From the NCBI GenBank assembly GCA_937920255.1, contig CALDSL010000255.1, positions 1 through 13,379 on the forward strand: a DNA stretch of 13,379 nt, in the 5' to 3' direction. Below the pieces are notes generated by a model. That model did no database searches and had not been told where the DNA came from. It saw only the letters and a list, made by a program, of their open reading frames with translations. A program made the translations under genes and the position numbers. The DNA is from an uncultured Anaerolineaceae bacterium (GTDB lineage: Bacteria; Chloroflexota; Anaerolineae; Anaerolineales; Anaerolineaceae). This document shows, one piece after another, positions 5,965-13,332 of this stretch; within the stretch, counting starts at the first letter, position 1; every line of letters starts with the position of its first letter.

Positions 5965-8817
5965 TCAGCCCACCTTGCCCCACCGCCGTTGCATGGCGAT
6001 GAAGGCGCTGATTTCCTTCTCGTACTGCCTGCGCAGGCTGTCTTCCGCCGTCATTTTGGCCATCGCCGCGCGGTGGGTCTTGATGGCCTCATCCAGCATG
6101 GCGATCGCGGCGGCGTTGCCCATCTGGCGCACTTCGGCGTCGATGCAGCCGTCCACCGCACTGGCCCAATCTTTGCGGCGCGAGAATACTTCCTCCGCGC
6201 GCTCGCGGCCCTGCGCCAGCCGCAGGTCGCGCCCCGGCACAATGCCGTGCTCGCGGTGACCGCGCTCGGGATCGTAGTAGTACCACGACCCGCTTTGCAC
6301 GATGTAGCCAAACACCAGCGCGCCGGCAAAGATCTCGCGGTTGTGCACCCCCTGCTCGGGCATCACGTCGTCGGCGTTTTCCATGTTGGGCAGAATGTGC
6401 AGCGAGTAGTCAACCTTGCGCCGGCGCTCGTATACCGCTTTGCACTCCTCCACGCCGCGGATCATAAAGGCCGGCAGCCCGTACTGCACGCGCACCACGT
6501 CGATCCGGTCACGAATGCTGGTGGTTTTGATTTCGTACAGCGTGCCGTTGCGGAAACTCTCGGGGATGAGCGGGCTGTCTTCGTCCTCCACCCCGATGAT
6601 GCTCTTGCCCTCCAGATCACTCAGACCGCGATCTTTGTTGTACTGCCAGAAGGGATGGCAGTATTCCACCAGCCGGGTGAGCTGCGCCTCAATCAACTCG
6701 TGCGCATCCATCCCGCGCTGGCGCGCCTGCGCCGCCAGCGTGCCGAGCAGCGAAGTTTCCTCCAGGTCTTTCTGGAAGAACTGCCCGGCGTAGGCGGCCA
6801 CCTGCGGGCGGCAAGCCTGGCACCACTGGCCGAACGCGGGCAGGCTTTCGCCGGCTGCGGCCGGGATCATGGCCGGGAACAGGGTGAGCGCGTCAGCGCG
6901 CGTCACCTTCTCGCGGTAGTACTCGTCAAAGTCGAGGTCGATCTCCTGCTGGAACTCGTACCCAGCCGTTTCCGCGTCGTTTTTGCTGGCCAGCCGCTCG
7001 CTTTCGGATTGCAGTTCGCGCGCGGCAAGACCGGCCGCCGCAGCGGCAGCGTTGAGCATCGCTCTGAAATGATCGGCCTGCGCCGCTGTCTGGTCGTACA
7101 GGCTGGCGGCATGGCGCTGGGCGGCGAGCTGCAGGGTGAGATCGTTGACCTTGCCCAGCGCGGTCAGGTTGTCGCGTTTGAACAGCGCGAACTTCTTCTT
7201 CCACCCGCCCAGGTTGACGGCGCGTTCCAGCATATCTTCGATGCCGTCGTCCAGCCGTTTGAGCGACTCGCGCGCCTTTTCGGTTTCCTTGCGCGCCAGC
7301 GCCAGGTCGCCCTCCGTGGCGCCCTGCTGCAGCAAGCGCGTCTTCAACCCGTCCAGTGACAGCACGCCGTCGTCCACCGCGCCGGCCGGGGCGTGCTCCA
7401 GCAGCCGCTCGAGCACGGCCGCGGCAAACCGCGCGCCCTTTTTCACCGCCAGTTGGGCGATCTCGCGCTCCAACCCGGCCAGCACCTCCGCCAGCCGCCG
7501 CTGCGCGGCCGTATCCAGCTTCTCCGCCTCGGCGCGGCGCGCGGCCTGGTTCTGGCTCTCCAGCGCGTCGATTTGCGCCGCGGCAGCGCTCACGTCACCG
7601 GCTTTGAGGATGGCGCTTTCATTCAGCATTTTAATGTAGGCGTTCTGCAGCAGGTCGGCGAGCAGATCGGCGTCGCGCAGCCGGAGCTGCGCCAGCAGGG
7701 TCGAAGCAGCCACTTCCACCTGCTGCGGGTCGGCCGGCCCCAGCAGCCCTTCGAGCAGCAGCGAACGCCCCATGCGCGCCGCGCAATATTGCAGCAGCCG
7801 CTCCTTGGGGTACACCAGCGAGGCTGCCGCCAGCGAACTGAACACGCGGCGCTTGCCCTGAAAACGCTCATCCAATACGGCCAGGTTGGCGGTGAAACCG
7901 CGCATGGCGCCCGCCACCGATGAACCGGTGTCCATAAACACTGCCTGGGCGATCATGTTGAACACATCTTCGGTGGAATTCAGGCGGAAACCGGCCTGGT
8001 TCTCCATGTCCACCACAAAGCGGTAGTCAAACGGCGCGGCCACCACTTCCACCGGCCCGCCTTCGGGGTAGGCCACGTTCCAGTACGGGTTTTCGGTCAG
8101 GTAGTTGTCTTCTTTAAACCAGGCGTAGCAGTTGGCGCGGATCTTGTCCTTTTGCGCCTGGGCTTCGCTCAAAATTGCCCGGTCGACCACCGCCGGCAGG
8201 ATGCCGATGCTGATGATGGTAGGATCTTTCCCGTCCAGCAGGTGACGAGCCAGGTAGGCGATATCGAATACCAGCGCGCTGCCCGAACCGCCGCACTTGG
8301 TGTAGATAAAGATCACCCGGCAGCCCGGTTCGACGATGTACTCGCGGCCGTCGCGGCTCATGGCCTGCGTGGCGCGGATATTCTCGATCTCGAATAGCGC
8401 CTCGATCTCGCTCCGCAGGCGGTCGATGAACGCCGGGCCGCGCGTGCGGTCGTTGAACATGCGGAACAGCGCCAGCCGCCCCACCAGCCGCATTTGCTGG
8501 GTCGAACCGCCCCCCGTAAGCATCACGGTCGGGAGTTTGGCCGTTTCCGGCAGCCATTCGCGGATGGCCGGGAAATAGTCGATATTGCGGGCAACAGCGG
8601 CCGGGTTGAACCCGGAAAGCTCCACCCGCTCGGCCGCCGAATACCACGGCCGGGCCGTCTGCGTGACGGCGTTGTCGATGTCGATCCACAGGTGGCGCAG
8701 CACCGGCACTTTGCCGTAGGCGCGCTGCAGGCTTTTCTTTACCCGCCAGCCCACCTCGCCCGAGTTGGTGCCCAGACAAATAAACAAGGTCGGTTGAAAA
8801 CGAATTTGTGTCTTCAC
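5965..8817 (-). CDS. Tubulin/FtsZ-like GTPase-family protein (Tubulin_2 type)
   Basis: A 950-aa protein. The N-terminal FICLGTNSGEVGWRVKKSL (12-30) matches the first nucleotide loop plus helix of the tubulin/FtsZ fold. IDIDNA (45-50) sits where the next nucleotide loop is expected. Strand IFIYTK followed by CGGSGSALVFD (175-185) corresponds to the G-box loop, a shortened form of the FtsZ GGGTGTG motif. The family is known for large proteins in bacteria such as cyanobacteria and Chloroflexota and is expected to bind GTP and polymerise; this protein is untested. Residues about 410-620 are Ala/Glu/Lys/Arg-rich with coiled-coil character. The C-terminal 740-950 is a conserved-looking module (SWYYYDPERGH near 844-854) of unknown role. 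No membrane segment is visible, so it is probably cytoplasmic. The start is GTG 8817 with GAGGGGG six bases upstream; a TTG at 8850 would overlap the vWA gene. The gap to the vWA stop is 17 bp, indicating an operon. Confidence 0.85.
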   Translation of the reverse strand: MKTQIRFQPTLFICLGTNSGEVGWRVKKSLQRAYGKVPVLRHLWIDIDNAVTQTARPWYSAAERVELSGFNPAAVARNIDYFPAIREWLPETAKLPTVMLTGGGSTQQMRLVGRLALFRMFNDRTRGPAFIDRLRSEIEALFEIENIRATQAMSRDGREYIVEPGCRVIFIYTKCGGSGSALVFDIAYLARHLLDGKDPTIISIGILPAVVDRAILSEAQAQKDKIRANCYAWFKEDNYLTENPYWNVAYPEGGPVEVVAAPFDYRFVVDMENQAGFRLNSTEDVFNMIAQAVFMDTGSSVAGAMRGFTANLAVLDERFQGKRRVFSSLAAASLVYPKERLLQYCAARMGRSLLLEGLLGPADPQQVEVAASTLLAQLRLRDADLLADLLQNAYIKMLNESAILKAGDVSAAAAQIDALESQNQAARRAEAEKLDTAAQRRLAEVLAGLEREIAQLAVKKGARFAAAVLERLLEHAPAGAVDDGVLSLDGLKTRLLQQGATEGDLALARKETEKARESLKRLDDGIEDMLERAVNLGGWKKKFALFKRDNLTALGKVNDLTLQLAAQRHAASLYDQTAAQADHFRAMLNAAAAAAGLAARELQSESERLASKNDAETAGYEFQQEIDLDFDEYYREKVTRADALTLFPAMIPAAAGESLPAFGQWCQACRPQVAAYAGQFFQKDLEETSLLGTLAAQARQRGMDAHELIEAQLTRLVEYCHPFWQYNKDRGLSDLEGKSIIGVEDEDSPLIPESFRNGTLYEIKTTSIRDRIDVVRVQYGLPAFMIRGVEECKAVYERRRKVDYSLHILPNMENADDVMPEQGVHNREIFAGALVFGYIVQSGSWYYYDPERGHREHGIVPGRDLRLAQGRERAEEVFSRRKDWASAVDGCIDAEVRQMGNAAAIAMLDEAIKTHRAAMAKMTAEDSLRRQYEKEISAFIAMQRRWGKVG

Positions 8818-8823
8818 GGAAAT

Positions 8824-8830
8824 CCCCCTC
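8824..8830 (-). promoter_or_regulatory. RBS fixing the GTG start of the tubulin-like gene
   Basis: GAGGGGG on the minus strand lies 6 nt before the GTG at 8815-8817, entirely within the 17-bp gap after the vWA stop codon (8835-8837). It favours GTG 8817 over the TTG at 8850. Confidence 0.7.
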
Positions 8831-8834
8831 TTGG

Positions 8835-11531
8835 TCAGGAACTGCTCCAATCAAATGGCGCGATATAGCGAAAAACGTGATTGCCCATCGTAAACTGCGT
8901 GTCCGCTTCCAGCGGCAGCGCGGCGGTCACCGCGCGGTAACCCTGCAGCACCCTCCCCCTGGGCACGAGGGTCAGGCGCACCTGGTCGTCTTCCCCCCAC
9001 TCGGCCAAAATCACGGCATGTTCGTCCTCCATTCCCTCCCCGTCGACCACCACTTCGTTGTGGCTGGCGCGCCCGATGCGCACGCTGCTGCTGCGCAGCC
9101 CCTCCAGATCCACTTCCATCACCTGGGCCGGGGCATCTTTGCGCCAGTAGGCCAGCGTGCCACGCGCCTGGGGCGGCCGGGCCTTGACCCGGGCTTTCAA
9201 CGCCCCGCGTGCCACCATCGTAACCGCCAGCAGCAGCACCACCCCTAGGATAATCATAGGTTTCTGGCAGCGCGTCCACAGCGACGGCGCCCTGAGCGTG
9301 ACCGGCATCGACGCCGGCGTGGAGACGCGCAGCCCCGCGCGCGGCGCAGCCAGCAGCAGGCGCGCCTCGTACGTCCCTGCCGCCAGGCCGCCTGCCCCAC
9401 CCCCGCGCAGACGCAGGCTCACCCGCCCGCCCCCCGGCGGCACGCTGATCTCGCCCTGCTCCAGTTCCACCCCGGGCAGCCCGTCCAGCGCCAGCGTGAG
9501 CGTCTCGGCGCGCCGGCTGGTGGAGATGATATCGATATCTATACGCATTGTTTCCGGCTGCCAGCACGCCCCCTCCGCCGGCTCGGGCGACGCCACGGGC
9601 GTCAGCCACAGCTCCGGCTCGTAGATTTCAAACGCCAGCGCCGTCTCGCCGCCCGTCAGATCCACCCCCTGCGGCGCTTCCAGCACTAGCCGGCCGCGGC
9701 GTTCGCCCAGCGGCAGCCCCGGCTCGCCCACCAGGTGCAGCGTCAGGTCGTTGGCGCCGGGCAGCAGCGTCACCCCGCCCGCCTCGGCCACCCGGAACCC
9801 GGGTAGATCGTACAGCCGCGGCGTCAGGCGGATTTCGCGCGCCGCGCCGGAATGCACGCGCAGCGCCAGCGGCAGCCCGGCCTGCGCCTCCGAGCGTTCG
9901 AATACATCGCCTTCCCCCAGCCCCAGCCGCGCCGATTCGACCCGCGCGCCGGGGATGACCCGCGCCTCGAACAACGTGCTGGCCGCGTGCCGGTACGGCA
10001 GGCCGTGATAGACCGCCCCCACGGGCTGGAATGCCACCACGTACGCGCCGTCTTCGGTTGGCACAAAGCCGCCATTAAAGCCCCCTGCCCCATCCGGCGC
10101 GAGCGGCACGCGCTGCTCCTGCCCGTCCGGCGCGCGCACCAGCGCCTCGAACCCGCCCGCCTCCAGCACGGAATCCGCCGGGTCGAGCTGCAGCCGCAGC
10201 GCCACCGGCTCGCCGCGCACCTCAATCAACGGCGCCGAGGGCTGCGCCACCACCGGCTGCGGGAAAGCCAGCGCGGTGAACTGCGCCGCGGCCGCCACCG
10301 GCACCACCCCCTTGGCGCCCTCGATGCGCAGCGCGTAGCTGCCCGGCGCGGCGGGGGTGTAGGCGCGCGTGAACACCCCATCCCCCGCGCGCTCATCGCC
10401 GTGCGTGCCGTCGTCGTACAGGCGGTCCAGGCTGTCGCGCCCGCCGTCCGGCCGGGTGATCTCGGCGCGAAAGCTGGCCTCGCCGATGATGTTGACCAGC
10501 TCGCCGCCGGGCTGCTCTTCCACCAGCCGCGCCGCCACCAGCGCCGGCTGGCCGGCTTCCACAAAGGCGCCCGGGCCTTGCACCCGCGCCCGCAGCCGCG
10601 CGGTGAGGATGGCGCGCGCCTGCGCCCCGCCCTCCACCGCGAACCGCCACGCTCCGCCCGCCGGCCGCGTTACGCTGGCCAGCGTGAAGCGCGCCGGCTG
10701 CGCCGCCGGGCTGGCCGGCAGTTCCGCCCCGGTCGGGTCGACCAGCCGCGCGTTGCTCCCCGCGGCGTGCACGGCCACAAAACTGGCGCGCTCCACGTAG
10801 GGCGCCAGCCCGGGATCGATCACCAGCGCGCCATCCGCGCCGGGAACCAGCACGCTGCGGTCTTTCAGCGCGCCCAGAATTTGCAGGTAGGCGTCCAGCA
10901 GACCGGCGGCGGTGGGCGCCAGCAGCACCTGCCCGCCCGTCTCGGCCGCCAGCCGGTTGAGAAACGCCGACTGCCCGCCCGCGGTGAGCGCCACCGAAAA
11001 CACCGGCAGCCCCAGCGCGCGCGCCGCGGCCAGCGCCTCGCCCTCATATTGCGGATAGGGCGCAGCGATCTCCGGCACCCCGTCGGTGATCAATATCACC
11101 ACCACGCGGTTGCCGCCGCGATCCGACGCGGCCAGAATTTCCCCCGCCGTCAGAAAAGCGGCTTTCACGTCGGTGTAGCCGCTGGCCTGGGCGCCCTCCA
11201 GCAGCCGCGCCAGCTCGGCCTGTTCCGGCCCGCCGGCCAGCGTCACCAGTTGCGGGGTGAGCGCCTGGCTGCCGCTGGAAAAACGCAGCGCCCCGGCCTG
11301 GTCGCCGGGCTCGAGCAGCGCCACCAGCAACTGCGCGGCGGTATAGCGCAGCCCGCCCGGGTCGTTGCCCTCCATGCTGCCCGAATCGTCGATCAGGAAC
11401 AGCACGGAGACGTGCTCCGCCGCGACGGACTGGGGTGGGACCGCGGCCGTTACCCCCCCCGGCCGCGGCAGCCCCCACCCGCACAAGATTGCTGCAAGAA
11501 TAATGAACCGCGCAAGCGATTGGCTTCGCAT
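8835..11531 (-). CDS. Membrane-anchored vWA protein with C-terminal FHA-like domain
   Basis: An 898-aa protein. Residues 1-30 form a signal peptide or N-terminal anchor (hydrophobic FIILAAILCGWGL). A von Willebrand A domain (about 41-220) has a complete metal site: DDSGS at 48-52, Thr120 in YTD, and Asp150 in LITDG. The middle (about 230-745) is beta-rich. It includes YDDGTHGDERAGDG at 372-385, an acidic motif typical of extracellular Ig-like/choice-of-anchor modules in surface vWA proteins. One transmembrane helix lies at about 758-774 (PMIILGVVLLLAVTMVA), followed by basic residues. The cytoplasmic end (about 790-892) resembles an FHA domain: VRIGR (817-821), Asn825, His838 in EDEHAVI. FHA domains bind phosphothreonine. 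The topology implies an outside vWA sensor joined to an inside phosphopeptide reader. The start is ATG 11531 with AGGAGG five bases upstream. It is the first gene of the cluster, 17 bp before the tubulin-like gene. A kinase partner is not in the window. Confidence 0.88.
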   Translation of the reverse strand: MRSQSLARFIILAAILCGWGLPRPGGVTAAVPPQSVAAEHVSVLFLIDDSGSMEGNDPGGLRYTAAQLLVALLEPGDQAGALRFSSGSQALTPQLVTLAGGPEQAELARLLEGAQASGYTDVKAAFLTAGEILAASDRGGNRVVVILITDGVPEIAAPYPQYEGEALAAARALGLPVFSVALTAGGQSAFLNRLAAETGGQVLLAPTAAGLLDAYLQILGALKDRSVLVPGADGALVIDPGLAPYVERASFVAVHAAGSNARLVDPTGAELPASPAAQPARFTLASVTRPAGGAWRFAVEGGAQARAILTARLRARVQGPGAFVEAGQPALVAARLVEEQPGGELVNIIGEASFRAEITRPDGGRDSLDRLYDDGTHGDERAGDGVFTRAYTPAAPGSYALRIEGAKGVVPVAAAAQFTALAFPQPVVAQPSAPLIEVRGEPVALRLQLDPADSVLEAGGFEALVRAPDGQEQRVPLAPDGAGGFNGGFVPTEDGAYVVAFQPVGAVYHGLPYRHAASTLFEARVIPGARVESARLGLGEGDVFERSEAQAGLPLALRVHSGAAREIRLTPRLYDLPGFRVAEAGGVTLLPGANDLTLHLVGEPGLPLGERRGRLVLEAPQGVDLTGGETALAFEIYEPELWLTPVASPEPAEGACWQPETMRIDIDIISTSRRAETLTLALDGLPGVELEQGEISVPPGGGRVSLRLRGGGAGGLAAGTYEARLLLAAPRAGLRVSTPASMPVTLRAPSLWTRCQKPMIILGVVLLLAVTMVARGALKARVKARPPQARGTLAYWRKDAPAQVMEVDLEGLRSSSVRIGRASHNEVVVDGEGMEDEHAVILAEWGEDDQVRLTLVPRGRVLQGYRAVTAALPLEADTQFTMGNHVFRYIAPFDWSSS

Positions 11532-11536
11532 TTCCC

Positions 11537-11542
11537 CCTCCT
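11537..11542 (-). promoter_or_regulatory. Consensus RBS of the vWA gene
   Basis: AGGAGG on the minus strand lies 5 nt before ATG 11529-11531. It is the strongest ribosome site of the cluster. Confidence 0.75.
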
Positions 11543-11572
11543 GAAACCCGTGTGAACCTTGCTTACGGTCTC

Positions 11573-11578
11573 AGTATA
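11573..11578 (-). promoter_or_regulatory. Candidate -10 box for the four-gene cluster
   Basis: TATACT on the minus strand is followed by a purine-rich start region and lies about 42 nt upstream of ATG 11531. The expected -35 position holds ACCCTC, a poor match. A short G+C stem (CGCCC/GGGCG) occupies the spacer. Either the promoter needs an activator or an alternative sigma factor, or the real promoter lies elsewhere in 11579-11700, where I see no better pair. Confidence 0.35.
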
Positions 11579-11709
11579 GGGGAGCGCCCTGGGGCGAGGG
11601 TGAGAGAATCTAATGGTTGCGGGGAAGAGCTTTAACACAAATGGGAACGAATAAAACCGAACCCGCAGGGCGGCGTGGCACGAATAGAGCATTGATTTGG
11701 AACAGGTAG

Positions 11710-11740
11710 GTTGGGTTGAGCGTTTTTTGCGAAACCCAAC
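11710..11740. repeat. Short inverted repeat of the GTTGGGTT...AACCCAAC type
   Basis: The 8-bp arms at 11710-11717 and 11733-11740 flank a 15-nt loop with a T6 run. Palindromes of this 'TTGGGTT...AACCCAA' kind are dispersed between genes in many bacteria (established knowledge). It lies in the 358-bp intergenic region 11532-11889, which otherwise shows no gene. Confidence 0.55.
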
Positions 11741-11770
11741 ACTCTTTCCATACGATCCTCATGCAGATAT

Positions 11771-11842
11771 CGAACCGCGAAGGACGCAAAGGGCGCTAAG
11801 CTGAAATAAAAACTTAGCGCCCTTTGCGCCCTTCGCGGTTCG
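11771..11842. repeat. Long near-perfect inverted repeat (30-bp arms)
   Basis: Arms at 11771-11800 and 11813-11842 are reverse complements with a single mismatch, a G-U wobble in the minus-strand RNA. The 12-nt loop is CTGAAATAAAAA. The arm motif CGAACCGCGAAGG...GCGCTAAG resembles dispersed palindromes common in Chloroflexota intergenic DNA. It lies 48 bp past the stop of the response regulator. It has no T-run, so it is either a read-through barrier or mRNA stabiliser, or a nonautonomous palindromic element. Confidence 0.8.
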
Positions 11843-11889
11843 TTTCCGCAGATGCGTGGCTCTTATACAGCACACGGGCCGGCGGGGTT

Positions 11890-12702
11890 TTACCCAGCGG
11901 GGGTGACCCCCGCGGGGGTGATCAGCGGGCGGGTGAGCAGGTGGAACGCGACTGTCTCGACTTCCTGGGGTTTCCTGGAGCCGTCCTGTTTAATCAGCTT
12001 CTTCAACTGCGCCAGGATGATGGGCTGGTCGCCGAACACCTCTTGCGGGGCGACCTCGCCCGAGAACAGCTCGGGGATGCCCAGTTTCTGGTACAGGCTG
12101 CTGGTGAGGGTGTAAGTGTAATTGATGCTGATCTGCAACTCATCCGCCAGTTCGATCCGCTCGAGGCTGAACAGAAAGGCCACGCGCGTCACATCGCTCT
12201 CATGCGCAGTCAGCGACGCCACCGGGGCGGCGCCATCCAGCAGCAGCGCGCCGGGCGGCAGCCGCCGGCCGAGCGTGCTGTACAGCCGCTCGACCCCCGG
12301 CGTGCACACGAACGCCGGCCCGGCCGCCAGCGCCGCGGCCCACGCCAGCCCAAAGCGGATCTCATCCTTGATCAGGTAACCGGCCAGCGGCAGGCCGTCG
12401 GGCAGGTGTTCGACCATCGCCGCGCGCGGAGCCACCCCGGTGAGGATCACCCGCGCCGGCTCGCCGCGCAGCGCCTCGAACGCATCGCGCAGCCAGACGC
12501 TGTCGTCAGGGATATCGGTATCGACCAGCACAAAGTCGACCCGCTCGCGCTTCCTGCGCAGCCGGTCCAGCGCCGGGCGCAGCTCGCGCGGGTGGCGCAC
12601 CGACGCGGCCACGCGCGTGCGCCAGTCGCGGCGCAGCAGCAGCTCCATCATCGTGCGCGCGTAGGGGTCATCCTCGATCAGCAGCACGCGGGTATCGCGC
12701 AT
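11890..12702 (-). CDS. Response regulator: REC domain plus LuxR-type HTH
   Basis: A 270-aa protein. The receiver domain (about 4-120) carries acidic Asp11/Asp12 (LIEDDPYAR), phospho-acceptor Asp61 (VLVDTDIP), Thr88 (VILTG) and Lys112 (GYLIKDE), so every key position is present. The output domain (about 164-209) starts LTAHESDVTRV and ends LYQKLGI, the pattern of a GerE/LuxR helix-turn-helix. The DNA target is unknown. The helix region SINYTYTLTSS departs from the usual 'TVKxH' recognition sequence. A C-terminal tail repeats TPAGVTPAG over a G+C palindrome. The start is ATG 12702 with GGAGG seven bases upstream at 12710-12714. No histidine kinase is adjacent, so it is an orphan here. It is codirectional with, but 358 bp upstream of, the vWA gene, with a strong hairpin between them. 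It is therefore probably a separate transcript, although it could regulate the cluster. Confidence 0.88.
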   Translation of the reverse strand: MRDTRVLLIEDDPYARTMMELLLRRDWRTRVAASVRHPRELRPALDRLRRKRERVDFVLVDTDIPDDSVWLRDAFEALRGEPARVILTGVAPRAAMVEHLPDGLPLAGYLIKDEIRFGLAWAAALAAGPAFVCTPGVERLYSTLGRRLPPGALLLDGAAPVASLTAHESDVTRVAFLFSLERIELADELQISINYTYTLTSSLYQKLGIPELFSGEVAPQEVFGDQPIILAQLKKLIKQDGSRKPQEVETVAFHLLTRPLITPAGVTPAG

Positions 12703-12731
12703 GGGGCAGCCTCCGTGAGTGGGATGAAGAT

Positions 12732-12737
12732 ATTATA
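12732..12737 (-). promoter_or_regulatory. -10 box of the response-regulator gene
   Basis: A perfect TATAAT on the minus strand lies 29 nt before ATG 12702. The best -35 candidate is a weak ATGGTA at 12754-12759, with a 16-bp spacer. Confidence 0.5.
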
Positions 12738-12776
12738 GCCCCGGATAGAAAATTACCATGCCGCCGCGAGGGATGC

Positions 12777-12803
12777 AAAAGCCCTCTCCGGGCGGGAAAG
12801 GGC
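12777..12803 (-). terminator. Intrinsic terminator at the end of CRISPR array 2
   Basis: Arms at 12781-12789 (GCCCTCTCC) and 12795-12803 (GGAAAGGGC) pair with one mismatch around a 5-nt loop. On the minus strand they are followed directly by TTTTGC. The right arm overlaps the first three bases of the degenerate terminal repeat. The element would stop leftward transcription of array 2 before the response-regulator promoter, and this supports the inferred array direction. Confidence 0.6.
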
Positions 12804-13332
12804 AGCGTCCTCGCGATGGAGGTTGAGGGATTCGAATCAGTCGTTCTGATCGTGTTGGGAATTCTGATGCTCGGTTCGTTTCAATCCTCTCCATCGAGGT
12901 GGGGGGATTCGAATATGGCTCTCACCGCCCGCGCCGAAGGGAAAGTCTCTGTTTCAATCCTCTCTATCGAGGAGGGGGATTCGATGCAGACTGTTGAAGA
13001 TATTCTACAATATAAGACGTCTAGTTTCAATCCTCTCTATTCAGGTGCGTAATCCCCTCCCCCTAAATCGCGGTTTTTGCGATTTGGGGGGAGCCGGAGG
13101 GGGGTCAATCCTCTCTATCGAGGTGGGGGGATTCGAATAACCGCCCGAGGAACCGGAAGAACCTGAGGGTTCGTTTCAATCCTCTCTATCGAGGTGGGGG
13201 GATTCGAATAGCGTCACCGACCCGGACGGAAACACCTGGTACAACGTTTCAATCCTCTCTATCGAGGTGGGGGGATTCGAATGAGTCTTATAAATGCGGA
13301 ATGCTTACTGGGGATCTAGTTTCAATCCTCTC
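12801..13332 (-). CRISPR. CRISPR array 2: variant and degenerate repeats, truncated by adapter
   Basis: Repeats lie at 12801-12837 (strongly degenerate, 3' half preserved), 12878-12914, 12951-12985 (35 nt, two deletions), 13024-13138 (split by an insertion), 13173-13209, 13246-13282, and a 14-nt stub at 13319-13332. Spacers are 34-40 nt and unique. The consensus differs from array 1 at repeat position 15 (T for C) and position 23 (T for C). The copy at 12878 is intermediate, with C15 and T23. A degenerate terminal repeat plus a terminator on the left agrees with a leader to the right, beyond the window. No cas genes are visible between this array and array 1. Confidence 0.93.
13041..13104. 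mobile_element. 64-bp hairpin element inside a CRISPR repeat
   Basis: A copy of the array 2 repeat is interrupted. Its first 17 bases are at 13024-13040 and the copy resumes at 13105. TCAATCCTCTCTAT (14 bp) occurs on both sides (13027-13040 and 13105-13118), like a target duplication. The insert contains nested arms: CCCCTCC 13054-13060 with GGAGGGG 13096-13102, and CCCTAAATCGC 13061-13071 with the segment 13079-13089 (one wobble), around loop GGTTTTT. It encodes nothing. Alternatives are a decayed repeat with an odd 41-nt spacer (the 78-nt start-to-start distance fits) or a misassembly. Confidence 0.5.

Noticed and set aside
5962..7359. 465-aa plus-strand ORF
   Set aside because: It is antisense to the tubulin-like gene, with no recognisable domain. 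The minus-strand frame holds the nucleotide-loop motifs.
9852..11555. 567-aa plus-strand ORF, rich in Arg, His and Gln
   Set aside because: It lies antisense to the vWA gene, which has clear domains and an RBS. The composition is that of a high-GC shadow frame and no motif is visible.
11824..12738. 304-aa plus-strand ORF
   Set aside because: It is antisense to a response regulator with all REC key residues and would begin inside a palindromic repeat.
12816..13052. 78-aa ORF in array 2
   Set aside because: It is a translation of repeats and spacers only.
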